This document shows, piece by piece, positions 35,112 to 44,278 of a stretch of 64,000 nt of DNA. The notes beneath the pieces are model-generated. The model was not told the origin of the DNA. It was given only the letters and a program-made list of their open reading frames with translations, and did no database searches. The DNA is from Bacillota bacterium. Lineage in GTDB: Bacteria > Bacillota > Clostridia > Lachnospirales > Lachnospiraceae. The stretch lies in assembly GCA_023391695.1 (NCBI GenBank), contig JAEWAK010000057.1, forward strand, positions 1 to 64,000, given 5' to 3'. Numbering within the stretch: position 1 is the stretch's first letter; every line of letters starts with the position of its first letter. Both the position numbers and the translations under genes were made by a program.

Positions 35112-36500
35112 TTAGAATTTTATACCCGATTTAGTTTTTAATTCTCTTCCGACCATAACCGCCATGGTGCCAAAACAGGCGGCACCGCCTATAAAATTGG
35201 ATACCGGCTCTGCCAGGAACACTCCGGTTGTACCCAGGTTAAATAATCCCGGTAACAGCAAAGTAAGGGGAATTACAATAATTACTTTTCGAAGCAGGGA
35301 AAAGAAAACCGCCTGCTTGGCCTTTCCAAGAGCCACAAATACGGATTGCCCGGCAAACTGCAGGGACATCATAAAAAATCCGAAAAAGTATACTTTTAAG
35401 GAAGGCAGGGCTGCTCTGAGCAGCTCAGGATCCTGGCTGAACACCTGTATGAAAAATTGGGGAAATAAATTCAGGATGCCCCAGGCGATTACGGTATAAG
35501 TGATACAGACGGCAGACATGAATTTGATGGCGGAACGGACCCGGCCATAGGCGCCCGCGCCGTAATTGTAACCCATAATAGGCTGGGCCCCGTTGGTTAA
35601 GCCGGAAACAGGCATGGATATTACTTCCCGGATAGAATTAATAACGGTCATGGCACCGACATACAGGTCACCGCCGTAAAACCTGAGACTGGCATTGCAT
35701 ATGATCTGGACGGCCCCGTTGGTGACAGCCATCATGAATCCGGATAACCCAAGCATTACAATATTTTTAATCAGCTTTGGTTTTAATTTTAAATAAGGTA
35801 ATTTTAATTTTAAGATTGCCTTTTTACTTGTCAGGAATAACAAGATCCATGCTGCGGATAAAAACTGTGAAATAACAGTTGCAACGGCAGCACCTTTTAC
35901 TCCCATACCGAATCCAAAAATAAAAATAGGATCCAGGATTATATTGGCAATGGCTCCTACTAATACGGTCATCATCCCGGTTTTACCAAAACCCTGTGAA
36001 TTGATAAAACTATTCATACCCAGTCCGATCATGACAAAAATATTTCCAAAAAGATAGATCGTCAGGTAATCATTGGCGAAAGGAAAAGTAGCGTCACTGG
36101 CTCCAAACAGGTACAGCATGGGTTTTTTAAAGATGAGCCCGGTTACGGTCAGTAAAATACCGGACAATACCAATAAGGTAAAAGAATTGCCCATTATCCT
36201 TTCCGCTTCTTCCTTATCTCCCCGGCCCCTGGCGATGGAACATAAAGGAGCACCTCCCATGCCGAATAAATTGGCAAAAGCAATGACAATTGTTATGATG
36301 GGAAGGGTAAGACCGATGGCTGTTAAGGATAACGTAGCCCCTTCGGACATTCTTCCAATGTAGATCCTGTCCACAACATTATACAAAACATTAATCAGCT
36401 GTGCCAGAGTCATGGGAAATGCAAGATTTAAAATATTTTTTATAATACTGCCTTTTGTAAAGTCGTTCTTCAAAGTCATTCTTCTTTCCGTGTCAAACAT
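35112..36500 (-). CDS. MATE family transporter
   Basis: 462 residues, about 12 membrane helices, with the opening pattern FPMTLAQLINVLYNVVDRIYIGRM of the DinF/MepA-like branch. The start is at 36500; an in-frame Met at 36479 with GAAAGAAG just before it is an alternative. It converges on the reductase gene, with 8 bases between them. Function beyond cation-coupled export cannot be stated. Confidence 0.9.
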   Translation of the reverse strand: MFDTERRMTLKNDFTKGSIIKNILNLAFPMTLAQLINVLYNVVDRIYIGRMSEGATLSLTAIGLTLPIITIVIAFANLFGMGGAPLCSIARGRGDKEEAERIMGNSFTLLVLSGILLTVTGLIFKKPMLYLFGASDATFPFANDYLTIYLFGNIFVMIGLGMNSFINSQGFGKTGMMTVLVGAIANIILDPIFIFGFGMGVKGAAVATVISQFLSAAWILLFLTSKKAILKLKLPYLKLKPKLIKNIVMLGLSGFMMAVTNGAVQIICNASLRFYGGDLYVGAMTVINSIREVISMPVSGLTNGAQPIMGYNYGAGAYGRVRSAIKFMSAVCITYTVIAWGILNLFPQFFIQVFSQDPELLRAALPSLKVYFFGFFMMSLQFAGQSVFVALGKAKQAVFFSLLRKVIIVIPLTLLLPGLFNLGTTGVFLAEPVSNFIGGAACFGTMAVMVGRELKTKSGIKF

Positions 36501-36847
36501 GATATAGTTACTGATAGAATCGGTTTAATTCAAAGTGGTATTTAAAAAACGGTATGGCATTTTATTTATTTTACCATATTTATTAAGAGCAGGTAAAGTA
36601 TTTATCAAAAAAGTATTTATCAAATAAGTATTTGTATGTTACAGTTCGGACAGAGAATCGGAAACAAAGAAATGGACCGTTAATAAAATAAATATAATTT
36701 CAACAAGTATGTATCCCCAAATTTGAGTAATAATAATGAAAAATAATGATTTAAACTAACAGGAGTGCCCCGGTATCCAGACGGAGGCAAAACTGCCTGT
36801 TCAGCGTTAATTATGTTTTGCGTTAATTATGCTTGGAGGAGAATACA
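36501..36847. other. Intergenic region between MATE and APC permease genes
   Basis: No gene. It holds a hairpin (GGTATGG...CCATATT area at 36550-36580), a direct repeat of AAAGTATTTATCAAA-like units at 36595-36630, a small hairpin AGGCAAAACTGCCT (36785-36798) and a duplicated GCGTTAATTATG (from about 36803 and 36820). A promoter for the permease is expected here but not pinpointed. Confidence 0.45.
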
Positions 36848-38374
36848 TTGAAGAATAAAGAAAAAGGTTTATCTGCACTGCATCTGACCATGCTGGCATT
36901 AGGGACGGTAATAGGCGGTTCATTTTTTCTGGGATCGGCTGTTGCTATAAATTCTGCGGGACCGTCTATTATGATATCTTATATTTTAGGAGGAGTGCTG
37001 GTATATTATATACTTTTTGCCCTTTCAGAAATGACCGTAGCCAATCCCGATTCCGGTTCCTTTCGGACCTTTGCGGCAGAAGCTTATGGGCAGGGAACCG
37101 GATTTGTAGTCGGCTGGGTATATTGGACGGGCATGGTTTTGGCCATGTCCAGTGAAGCCACTGCCATATCCATTTTAGTTAAGGAATGGATTCCGGGTAT
37201 CTCCATACCGTTACTCGGGGCCTTTATCATTATCGGTGTGACATTATTAAATCTTTTAGGAGCCAGTAAATTAAGTAAACTGGAAAGCGGGCTTGCGGCC
37301 ATAAAAGTTCTGACTATTCTGGCCTTTATTATTATAGCTGTTTTATTAATTACAGGTCTGTTTCCCGGCACCCCGGCAGTGGGGGCCGGGGAACTGACCC
37401 GGGAATCCTTTATGCCGGGTGGGATTAAAGGTCTGGCCGGAAGCATGTTAATCGTCGTGTTTGCTTATGCGGGCTTTGAAATAATCGGCCTTGCTGCCTC
37501 GGAAGCCGAAAATCCGCAGGAGACCGTACCGAAAGCCATAAGATACACGGTTATAAGCCTGGTAGGCTTTTATATATTATCCGTTGCCGTAATGCTTCCC
37601 CTCATTCCTACCAATGAGGTCAACGAAGCAACCAGTCCCATGGTAGCCGCATTGAACCGGTTTGGAATCACCTGGGCAGGTTCCGTTCTCAGTCTGGTTT
37701 TAATTACGGCCATACTTTCTACCATGCTGGCCGCCATGTTTGGCCTTGGCAGAATGATCCGTTCCCTGGCAGATGACGGACTGGCTCCGCACCTGTTAAA
37801 AGATAATACGGATGTTCCGTACCGGGGTATCGTATTTTCCGGAATTTCCATGCTCCTTGGGCTTGGATTGGGATTACTCTTACCGCGGTTATATCTATTT
37901 TTAATCAGTGCCGGCGGTTTCGCCCTGCTTTTTACTTACGTCATTATTATGGCAACCCATATCCGTTTCCGTAAAAAGTACGGATGTCCCGAGGGTAAGT
38001 GTAAACTGGGTGGTTTTCCTTATTCTTCTTTATTTGTTTTAATCGTACTGATTATTGCTATTGCAAGTATGCCCTTCATTAAGGGACAGGGAACCGGCTT
38101 AATTGCAGGAATTGTAATGATAGTATTATATTCCCTGTGTTATATTGGGATGAAATTATTCCACTTTATGGGCGGTAAAGATCCTGCCCCAGCCGGGAGG
38201 TATAAACGAAAGTATCAGAACGGTTTAACTGCTGAATTTTCAGAAGAATTATCCGGCATTATTGAGAAACAGCAAAATGCCGGCCAGGAGGGGGCACAGG
38301 TACCTGATACGGAAAAGCAGGCAGCTGACACAGAGGACTGTCCATCCTGTACAAAAAAAAGTAACAAGCCGTAA
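36848..38374 (+). CDS. APC superfamily amino-acid permease
   Basis: 508 residues from TTG 36848, selected because GGAGGA lies 7 bases upstream; the in-frame TTG at 36833 overlaps that site. Twelve membrane helices; helix 1 has the family GTVIGGSFFLGSA motif and helix 6 region SMLIVVFAYAGFEIIGLAASEAENPQ. The C-terminus is a hydrophilic tail of about 60 residues that ends with a Cys pair (DCPSCTKKSNKP), unusual for the family. Substrate is probably an amino acid, not identified. Confidence 0.9.
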   Translation: MKNKEKGLSALHLTMLALGTVIGGSFFLGSAVAINSAGPSIMISYILGGVLVYYILFALSEMTVANPDSGSFRTFAAEAYGQGTGFVVGWVYWTGMVLAMSSEATAISILVKEWIPGISIPLLGAFIIIGVTLLNLLGASKLSKLESGLAAIKVLTILAFIIIAVLLITGLFPGTPAVGAGELTRESFMPGGIKGLAGSMLIVVFAYAGFEIIGLAASEAENPQETVPKAIRYTVISLVGFYILSVAVMLPLIPTNEVNEATSPMVAALNRFGITWAGSVLSLVLITAILSTMLAAMFGLGRMIRSLADDGLAPHLLKDNTDVPYRGIVFSGISMLLGLGLGLLLPRLYLFLISAGGFALLFTYVIIMATHIRFRKKYGCPEGKCKLGGFPYSSLFVLIVLIIAIASMPFIKGQGTGLIAGIVMIVLYSLCYIGMKLFHFMGGKDPAPAGRYKRKYQNGLTAEFSEELSGIIEKQQNAGQEGAQVPDTEKQAADTEDCPSCTKKSNKP

Positions 38375-38532
38375 TTCCCTATAATGCATTTGGATATAAG
38401 GCCGATATATACAGGAAAAGGGGTAGTGTGAATGCCGCTTAAGCGGTATCATGTTGTGAAGGTTGAAAAACAAAAGCATTTTCTCAATATCCTGATTTGT
38501 ACGTGTGCCAGGGTGCACAGATGGGAGTTAAT

Positions 38533-39009
38533 ATGCAGATAAGTAATACAAATATTTTATTTACCGGGTACCAGGGGAATAATATATTATCCGGCCAGGA
38601 AAAAAAACAGGCAAAAAGCCCAAATGAAATGATAAAAGAAGCCATGGATAAAGCTTTGGATTATACGGAGGAGGAAGAAAATCAGTTAAACGCAAGTATT
38701 TCCCAAAAGTTAAAATCCGGTGCCAAATTAACGCCGGAGGAGATACGTTATCTTCAGAAAAAGAATCCAATGCTGTATATGAAGATTTTAATGCTGGAAA
38801 AAAAGAGGGAAATTCTGGAGAGAAAGCTGAAAAACTGTAAGTCGAAAGAGGAAGTAAATGATATCCTTGCACGGGAAGTAAGTATGATTAATAAGGACGA
38901 TCCGGATAAAGAAATGAAACTGAAATCAATTCTGAATACAGAAAAAGAATTTAAGAAAACGGATTATTACAAACGGCTGCCTGACCGGCAGAAAAAACTC
39001 CATTCTTGA
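38533..39009 (+). CDS. Uncharacterised charged helical protein
   Basis: 158 residues from ATG 38533 (GGGAG 6 bases upstream); in-frame starts at 38497 and 38521 are less likely. Highly charged, mostly helical, with probable coiled coil in KILMLEKKREILERKLKNC. The N-terminal MQISNTNILFTGYQ is hydrophobic-polar, not a signal. No known domain recognised. It precedes a DUF5662-type gene by 48 bases and may be co-transcribed with it. Confidence 0.7.
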   Translation: MQISNTNILFTGYQGNNILSGQEKKQAKSPNEMIKEAMDKALDYTEEEENQLNASISQKLKSGAKLTPEEIRYLQKKNPMLYMKILMLEKKREILERKLKNCKSKEEVNDILAREVSMINKDDPDKEMKLKSILNTEKEFKKTDYYKRLPDRQKKLHS

Positions 39010-39057
39010 CTATATTAAGTGTATAAAGCATAATAGTTATAAGAATTGGAGGTTCAT

Positions 39058-39597
39058 ATGACAAAATGGATGCAGCACTTAAAAACAATTAATCATCACA
39101 AATGGCTGGTCCTGAAGTATTGCTTTCGGGCCGGTTTATATAAACAGGGTATTCTCCATGATTTATCAAAGTATTCCTGGGTGGAATTTTCGGTGGGGGC
39201 GAAATATTATCAGGGAGACCGCAGCCCCAATAATGCGGAACGGGAAATTAAGGGATACAGCCTTGCGTGGCTTCATCATAAAGGCAGAAACAAACATCAT
39301 CTGGAATACTGGATCGATTACAGTTTAAATGAAGGAACCCCTATGGCCGGTATGAAAATGCCGGTCAAATATGTGGTAGAAATGTTCTGTGACCGAATTG
39401 CCGCAAGTAAAAATTATAACAGGGAAAAATATACCGATGCGGATCCCCTGGTTTATTTTAAGGCATCCAAGGAACATTATTTAATCAATAAGGATACCGG
39501 GAGATTACTCGAAAAACTATTGACCATGTTAAAAGAGGAGGGGGAAGATGCTACTTTCCGGTATATCAGGAAGGAGCTTTTAGTAAAGGGTTATTGA
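39058..39597 (+). CDS. DUF5662 family protein
   Basis: 179 residues from ATG 39058 (TTGGAGG 6 bases upstream). It contains the conserved HKWLVLKYCFRAGLYKQG, HDLSKYSWVEF and HHKGRNKHHLEYW segments with many His/Asp residues that look like a metal-binding HD-like arrangement. The family is widespread in Firmicutes and has no firm function. The neighbours give no clue. Confidence 0.8.
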   Translation: MTKWMQHLKTINHHKWLVLKYCFRAGLYKQGILHDLSKYSWVEFSVGAKYYQGDRSPNNAEREIKGYSLAWLHHKGRNKHHLEYWIDYSLNEGTPMAGMKMPVKYVVEMFCDRIAASKNYNREKYTDADPLVYFKASKEHYLINKDTGRLLEKLLTMLKEEGEDATFRYIRKELLVKGY

Positions 39598-39629
39598 TGA
39601 AATTTACAAAATTCGTCATATTTTTTAAT

Positions 39630-39679
39630 TTTACCTATTTTTAACGATCAATTTACATGCCCTTAACATTCGATTAATA
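39630..39679 (+). promoter_or_regulatory. Pho-box-like array upstream of ppx-ppk1
   Basis: Five hexamers in an exact 11-base period: TTTACC (39630), TTAACG (39641), TTTACA (39652), TTAACA (39663) and TTAATA (39674). This matches the Bacillus-type PhoP binding consensus TT(A/T/C)ACA repeated every 11 bases. It ends 56 bases before the ppx ATG, with TATACT at 39678 as a possible -10. Phosphate-starvation control of the polyphosphate genes is therefore probable. Confidence 0.78.
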
Positions 39680-39735
39680 TACTTTGTTGTGGATACGAAA
39701 GAAAGTATTACTTACGTGAATAGGAGGCTTTCTAT

Positions 39736-40641
39736 ATGATTTGTGCAATTATAGATCTAGGGTCTAATACCATCCGGCTATGTGTTTATGAATATAATGA
39801 TTCCCATATGAAATCATTACTGGAAAAGAAAACAATGGCCGGCCTTGCCAATTATATAAAGAATGAAAAGCTAAGCAGCAGCGGAGTCGAAAGGGCTTGT
39901 GAAATCCTGAAAGATTTTTCGGATATATTAAAGAATTTTCAGGTAGATGCAGGGAATATCCATGTATTTGCCACTGCGTCTTTAAGAAATATAGTAAATA
40001 CCAAAGAAGTAATCGGAATGATAAAAGATTCCACGGGTTATGAGGTGGAGCTTTTGTCAGGGGAAGAAGAAGCAACCCTTGATTTTATCGGTGCCACCAA
40101 AGCAATTGACTGTGAGAACGGGGTTTTGGTAGACATAGGCGGAGGCAGTACGGAAATTGTGGCATTCGCCGACAAAGAAATCAAACTTGCTACCAGTATG
40201 CCCATCGGATCCCTGAATTTATATGTAAAACATGTTAAAAAGATTATTCCAAAAGAAGAGGAAAGGAATGTTATCAGGCGGACGGTACTGGATAACCTGG
40301 AAGCCTTAGAGTTTGAAAGACAGAGTTTCCCCACCATCTGCGGTGTCGGCGGTACCATAAGGGCTGCCGCCAAATTAAGTAATCATATATTTAAACTGCC
40401 GAAAAAAAATGTCAACATCGAAGCTTATCATATAAAAAAAATACTGGAATTAATTCACAACAGCCATAAAAATACTTTAACTCCCGTACTGCAAAATATA
40501 CCCGACCGGGTGCATACCATAATTCCGGGGCTTATTATTGTGGATACGGTCATGGACTATTTTCACAGTGAAAATATCATAGTAAGCAAATTTGGCATAA
40601 GAGAAGGATATTTTTACGAAAGAATCCTGAAAGGAGAATAG
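39736..40641 (+). CDS. ppx: Ppx/GppA family phosphatase (exopolyphosphatase)
   Basis: 301 residues, an ASKHA-fold enzyme: phosphate-1 loop IIDLGSNTIRLCVYE at the N-terminus, SGEEEATLDFIGA and phosphate-2 loop GVLVDIGGGSTEIVAF near 130, and GVGGTIRAAAKL near 200. It is shorter than E. coli Ppx and lacks the C-terminal HD part, as in many Firmicutes. It releases phosphate from polyphosphate or acts on pppGpp; pairing with ppk1 favours polyphosphate. AGGAGG precedes the ATG. Confidence 0.9.
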   Translation: MICAIIDLGSNTIRLCVYEYNDSHMKSLLEKKTMAGLANYIKNEKLSSSGVERACEILKDFSDILKNFQVDAGNIHVFATASLRNIVNTKEVIGMIKDSTGYEVELLSGEEEATLDFIGATKAIDCENGVLVDIGGGSTEIVAFADKEIKLATSMPIGSLNLYVKHVKKIIPKEEERNVIRRTVLDNLEALEFERQSFPTICGVGGTIRAAAKLSNHIFKLPKKNVNIEAYHIKKILELIHNSHKNTLTPVLQNIPDRVHTIIPGLIIVDTVMDYFHSENIIVSKFGIREGYFYERILKGE

Positions 40642-40642
40642 T

Positions 40643-42775
40643 ATGGCATATACGGACGGCAGTTTTGAAAATAATTTTATGCAGAACAGGGAACTATCCT
40701 GGCTGAAATTTAATGAGAGGGTACTTCTTGAAGCCCAGGATGAAATTGTACCCCTTTATGAACAATTGAAATTTATCTCCATATTTACAAGTAATCTGGA
40801 CGAGTTTTACATGGTACGTGTGGGATCTATTACCGATTTATCTTTAATGGAGAATAACAGTATCGATAATAAAACAGGTATGAGTCCAAAGCAGCAGCTG
40901 GCAAAAATATTTGAAAATACCTTACCCTTATATCAGTTAAAAGACGGATTATTTGGGAAAGTGGAAGGAAAACTGAGGGAATTCGGTGTAGGTAATTTAG
41001 GGCTGGCGGAACTGGAAAAGCCGGAAAAAAAATATATTGACCGGTATTACCAAAGCGATATTTTACCAATACTGTCTCCCCAGGTCATTGATTCCCGCCA
41101 TCCTTTTCCACATCTTATGAACAAAGGACTTTACATAGTTTGTGTATTTCAGGGAGAAGATATGAAATTCGGACTGATTCCCATCTCACAGTCACTGCCC
41201 AGGTTTGTTTTATTGCCGGGAAACCAGACCCGTTATGTCATGACGGAAAAAATAGTATTAGACCATACGGCGGAAATCTTTGGTATGTATAAAGTAGAGT
41301 GTGCGGCTATTATATCTGTCACCAGGAATGCGGATATAAGCCCGGAGGATGAAATTTTTGAAGTAGATGATGATTTCAGGGTACGTATGAAGAAGGTCCT
41401 GAAGAAACGGGCAAGGCTTTCCCCTGTCAGAATGGAAGTACAGGGACATTTAAGCAAGGCACTCATGGGTTTTCTGCTGGACAAGCTTGGTATCGGCAAA
41501 GAGCAGGTTTTTACCTGTGATTCACCAATCGTTATGAATTATGTCTTTGAACTTTCTTCAAAACTCCCGAACGTTTTGTTAAAGCAGCTCAGTTATCCTG
41601 CTTTTGAACCAAATTATCCTGTATTCTTAAACCGAAATGAAAGCATTACGAACCAGTGCAGGAAAAAGGATATCCTGCTGTTTTATCCTTATCACCAGAT
41701 GGAACCGTTTTTGCACCTGTTGAAAGAAAGTGCCCAGGATCCCAATGTAATATCCATCAAGATAACCATTTACCGGTTGTCCAGAAACTCCAGGATAATT
41801 GATTATCTTTGTACTGCGGCGGAAAATAATAAAGAAGTTACCGTCCTCGTGGAATTAAAAGCAAGATTTGACGAAGAAAACAATATTGAATGGGCAGAAC
41901 GCCTGGAAGAAGCCGGCTGTAATGTCATATACGGTTTTGAAGGGTTTAAGGTACATTCCAAGATATGCCTTATTACACGGCGCGACAGAAATAAAATCAT
42001 GTATATCACCCAGGTCGGTACCGGCAACTATAATGAAAAGACGGCAAAACTTTATACGGACCTGTCTTTGATCACAGCCAATCAGGATATGGGACAGGAA
42101 GCTAGTGAATTCTTTAAGAACATGTCCATATCCAATTTAAAAGGACAGTACAATAACCTTTTCGTGGCACCTTATTCCTTTAAAAATAATATGCTCGCCC
42201 TGATGGATTATGAAATAGAGAAAGCAAAACGGGGGGAGAGTTCAGGTATTATTATTAAATCCAACTCCTTAACGGATAAGGATATTATTACGAAACTGTC
42301 GGAAGCCTCTGAGGCCGGCGTGGAAGTGAAACTGATCATCCGTGGAATCTGCTGTTTGCTGCCGGGAATCAAAGGCAGAACGGAAAATATTATGGTCACC
42401 AGCATAGTGGGACGGTTCCTGGAACACTCCAGAATCTACTGTTTTGGTAAAGAGAAGGATATCCGGCTGTATATTTCATCTGCTGATATGATGACCAGGA
42501 ATACTTCCAGAAGGGTTGAGATTGCCTGCCCCATCCTGGATGCGGATATCCGGGAGCAGATATTGCATATACTGGATATTCAGTTTAAAGATAATGTGAA
42601 GGCAAGGCTTTTGGGAAGTGACGGCATCTACAGGAAAAAAGAGTTAGACGGTGAAAACTCCCTCGACAGCCAGCAATATTTTATTGAAGAAGTAATATCC
42701 CAGAACAGCCAGAATACCAAACCAAATTACCTGTTCCGGAAACTAATGAGTACTTTTACGAAAGACCATTCGTAA
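40643..42775 (+). CDS. ppk1: Polyphosphate kinase 1
   Basis: 710 residues, normal for PPK1. The N-terminal domain begins NRELSWLKFNERVL. The phosphorylated His438 is in FKVHSKICLITRR and the second active His595 in FLEHSRIYCFG, corresponding to E. coli His435 and His592. It makes long-chain polyphosphate from ATP, reversibly. It starts 1 base after the ppx stop, so the two are translationally linked, and both lie behind the Pho-box array. Confidence 0.95.
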   Translation: MAYTDGSFENNFMQNRELSWLKFNERVLLEAQDEIVPLYEQLKFISIFTSNLDEFYMVRVGSITDLSLMENNSIDNKTGMSPKQQLAKIFENTLPLYQLKDGLFGKVEGKLREFGVGNLGLAELEKPEKKYIDRYYQSDILPILSPQVIDSRHPFPHLMNKGLYIVCVFQGEDMKFGLIPISQSLPRFVLLPGNQTRYVMTEKIVLDHTAEIFGMYKVECAAIISVTRNADISPEDEIFEVDDDFRVRMKKVLKKRARLSPVRMEVQGHLSKALMGFLLDKLGIGKEQVFTCDSPIVMNYVFELSSKLPNVLLKQLSYPAFEPNYPVFLNRNESITNQCRKKDILLFYPYHQMEPFLHLLKESAQDPNVISIKITIYRLSRNSRIIDYLCTAAENNKEVTVLVELKARFDEENNIEWAERLEEAGCNVIYGFEGFKVHSKICLITRRDRNKIMYITQVGTGNYNEKTAKLYTDLSLITANQDMGQEASEFFKNMSISNLKGQYNNLFVAPYSFKNNMLALMDYEIEKAKRGESSGIIIKSNSLTDKDIITKLSEASEAGVEVKLIIRGICCLLPGIKGRTENIMVTSIVGRFLEHSRIYCFGKEKDIRLYISSADMMTRNTSRRVEIACPILDADIREQILHILDIQFKDNVKARLLGSDGIYRKKELDGENSLDSQQYFIEEVISQNSQNTKPNYLFRKLMSTFTKDHS

Positions 42776-42867
42776 AACGATGCTGTTAAAGGCTCCTGTT
42801 TAATCTGATACAATCAGTATACGGCATTCATAGCGGATATTAACATTCCACTTTGCTGTATACCCAT

Positions 42868-42896
42868 AACCTATTACACAGCTATGCTGATAGGTT
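42868..42896. terminator. Two-tier hairpin after ppk1
   Basis: AACCTAT pairs with ATAGGTT and encloses CAGC-TAT-GCTG. It lies 92 bases after the ppk1 stop. No T-run, so its role is uncertain. Confidence 0.45.
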
Positions 42897-42945
42897 AAAA
42901 ATGTGTTGTTTCAATATATTTGGAATATTTCTGTAATGAATAAAG

Positions 42946-43005
42946 TGTACCCGGAGGAGGAATAAGCTATCAGCAGTTCCTAACCTTCCAGGGTACATTT
43001 TTCTT
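42946..43005 (+). terminator. Terminator-like structure in the ppk1-permease gap
   Basis: TGTACCC pairs with GGGTACA, closed by partially pairing GGAGGAGGAA and TTCC...CCTTCC, followed by a run of T. A plausible end for the ppx-ppk1 transcript, or a folded leader. Confidence 0.55.
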
Positions 43006-43120
43006 TTTGTTTTATAAGTAATTCCGTGAAATTTCTGTGAAAGAATAAACCCACTTAACTAAAATATAAACACCAAAATTATTCAACAGACACCTGCAAA
43101 AGGAGCCGGAACCTGTAATA

Positions 43121-43134
43121 CCGGTGGTCACCGG
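43121..43134. promoter_or_regulatory. Palindrome upstream of the second sugar transporter
   Basis: CCGGTGGTCACCGG, a 6-bp perfect arm palindrome with 2-base centre, in the 525-base gap before the permease gene. Candidate operator or small hairpin. Confidence 0.35.
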
Positions 43135-43171
43135 CAGCAGGCGGCACACTTACGCCAGGGGAAATTCACAT

Positions 43172-43190
43172 TAAAGTGACAGCGCGTCAG
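43172..43190 (+). repeat. 19-base repeat upstream of a sugar transporter, copy 2
   Basis: TAAAGTGACAGCGCGTCAG, identical to 26852-26870. Here it lies 111 bases before the permease start. Unlike copy 1 it is not followed by a perfect terminator hairpin. Confidence 0.6.
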
Positions 43191-43300
43191 ACTCTTTCCT
43201 GTCTACTAAAAAAATGACACCTTATATAAAATATATACGTTTTTTTCATTGGATTAATTTTATATGATTGATTTATCAGATGACAGATGGAGGAATCAGT

Positions 43301-44263
43301 ATGGCTAAAGCAGTTATAAAATCTACGGGAAATCAGCCGGGAGGGGAGCCTGGAACCGGTAAAACCATACAGAAGTGGTGGAACCAGCGCTTTCTGCAAT
43401 TCATGGCCCTGCCGGGTATTCTATGGATGATTGTATTTAATTACATACCTATGGGCGGTATTGTAATTGCTTTTAAGAAATTTAAAATTACCAGACCCAT
43501 TTCAGAAGCACCCTGGGTGGGATTTAAATATTTTCGGGAATTTTTTCAGGATTCTAATTTTGTGGATATTATGACCAATACTTTGGGCATCAGCCTTTTG
43601 AAGCTGGTGATAGGTTTCCCTCTGCCGATTGTCTTTGCATTATTGGTGAATGAAATAAGAGGAATGCGATTTAAGAAAATTTCTCAGACCATATCTTACC
43701 TTCCCCACTTTTTATCCTGGGTAGTGCTGGGCGGGATTTTAACCACCTGGCTTTCCAAAAACGGTATTATCAATGAACTTTTAATAGCCGTTAATATAAT
43801 AAAACAACCGGTTTCCTTTCTGGGAGAACCGGGTTATTTCTGGCCATTGGCCTTAATAACGGACAGCTGGAAAGAACTTGGCTGGGGAGCAATTATTTAT
43901 CTGGCCGCAATATCCGGCGTGGACCAGCAGATTTATGAAGCAGCCACTGTAGACGGGGCTACGAAATTGAAGAAAATTATATATATCACGCTGCCTTCTA
44001 TTACCGGTACCATAGCGATTATGCTTATACTTCAGATTGCCGGACTAATGAATTCCAACTTTGACCAGATGATGAATTTAAAAAACCAGATTAATATATC
44101 CAGAAGCCAGGTAATTGATACTTATGTATACCAGGTAGGCATGACCATGGGAAAATACTCCTATGCAACGGCAGTAGGCCTGTTTAAATCAATTATAGCC
44201 TTAATACTGCTGTTAATCGGGAATACATCATGTAAGAAACTGTTGGGCAGATCATTATACTAG
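43301..44263 (+). CDS. Sugar ABC transporter permease (LplB-like)
   Basis: 320 residues from ATG 43301, which has TGGAGGA 8 bases upstream; an in-frame ATG at 43268 has none. A 30-residue polar N-terminus precedes six membrane helices. EAA loop: YEAATVDGATKLKKIIYITLPS. First gene of the second sugar transporter. Confidence 0.92.
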   Translation: MAKAVIKSTGNQPGGEPGTGKTIQKWWNQRFLQFMALPGILWMIVFNYIPMGGIVIAFKKFKITRPISEAPWVGFKYFREFFQDSNFVDIMTNTLGISLLKLVIGFPLPIVFALLVNEIRGMRFKKISQTISYLPHFLSWVVLGGILTTWLSKNGIINELLIAVNIIKQPVSFLGEPGYFWPLALITDSWKELGWGAIIYLAAISGVDQQIYEAATVDGATKLKKIIYITLPSITGTIAIMLILQIAGLMNSNFDQMMNLKNQINISRSQVIDTYVYQVGMTMGKYSYATAVGLFKSIIALILLLIGNTSCKKLLGRSLY

Positions 44264-44278
44264 ACGGGAGGTTTCATT

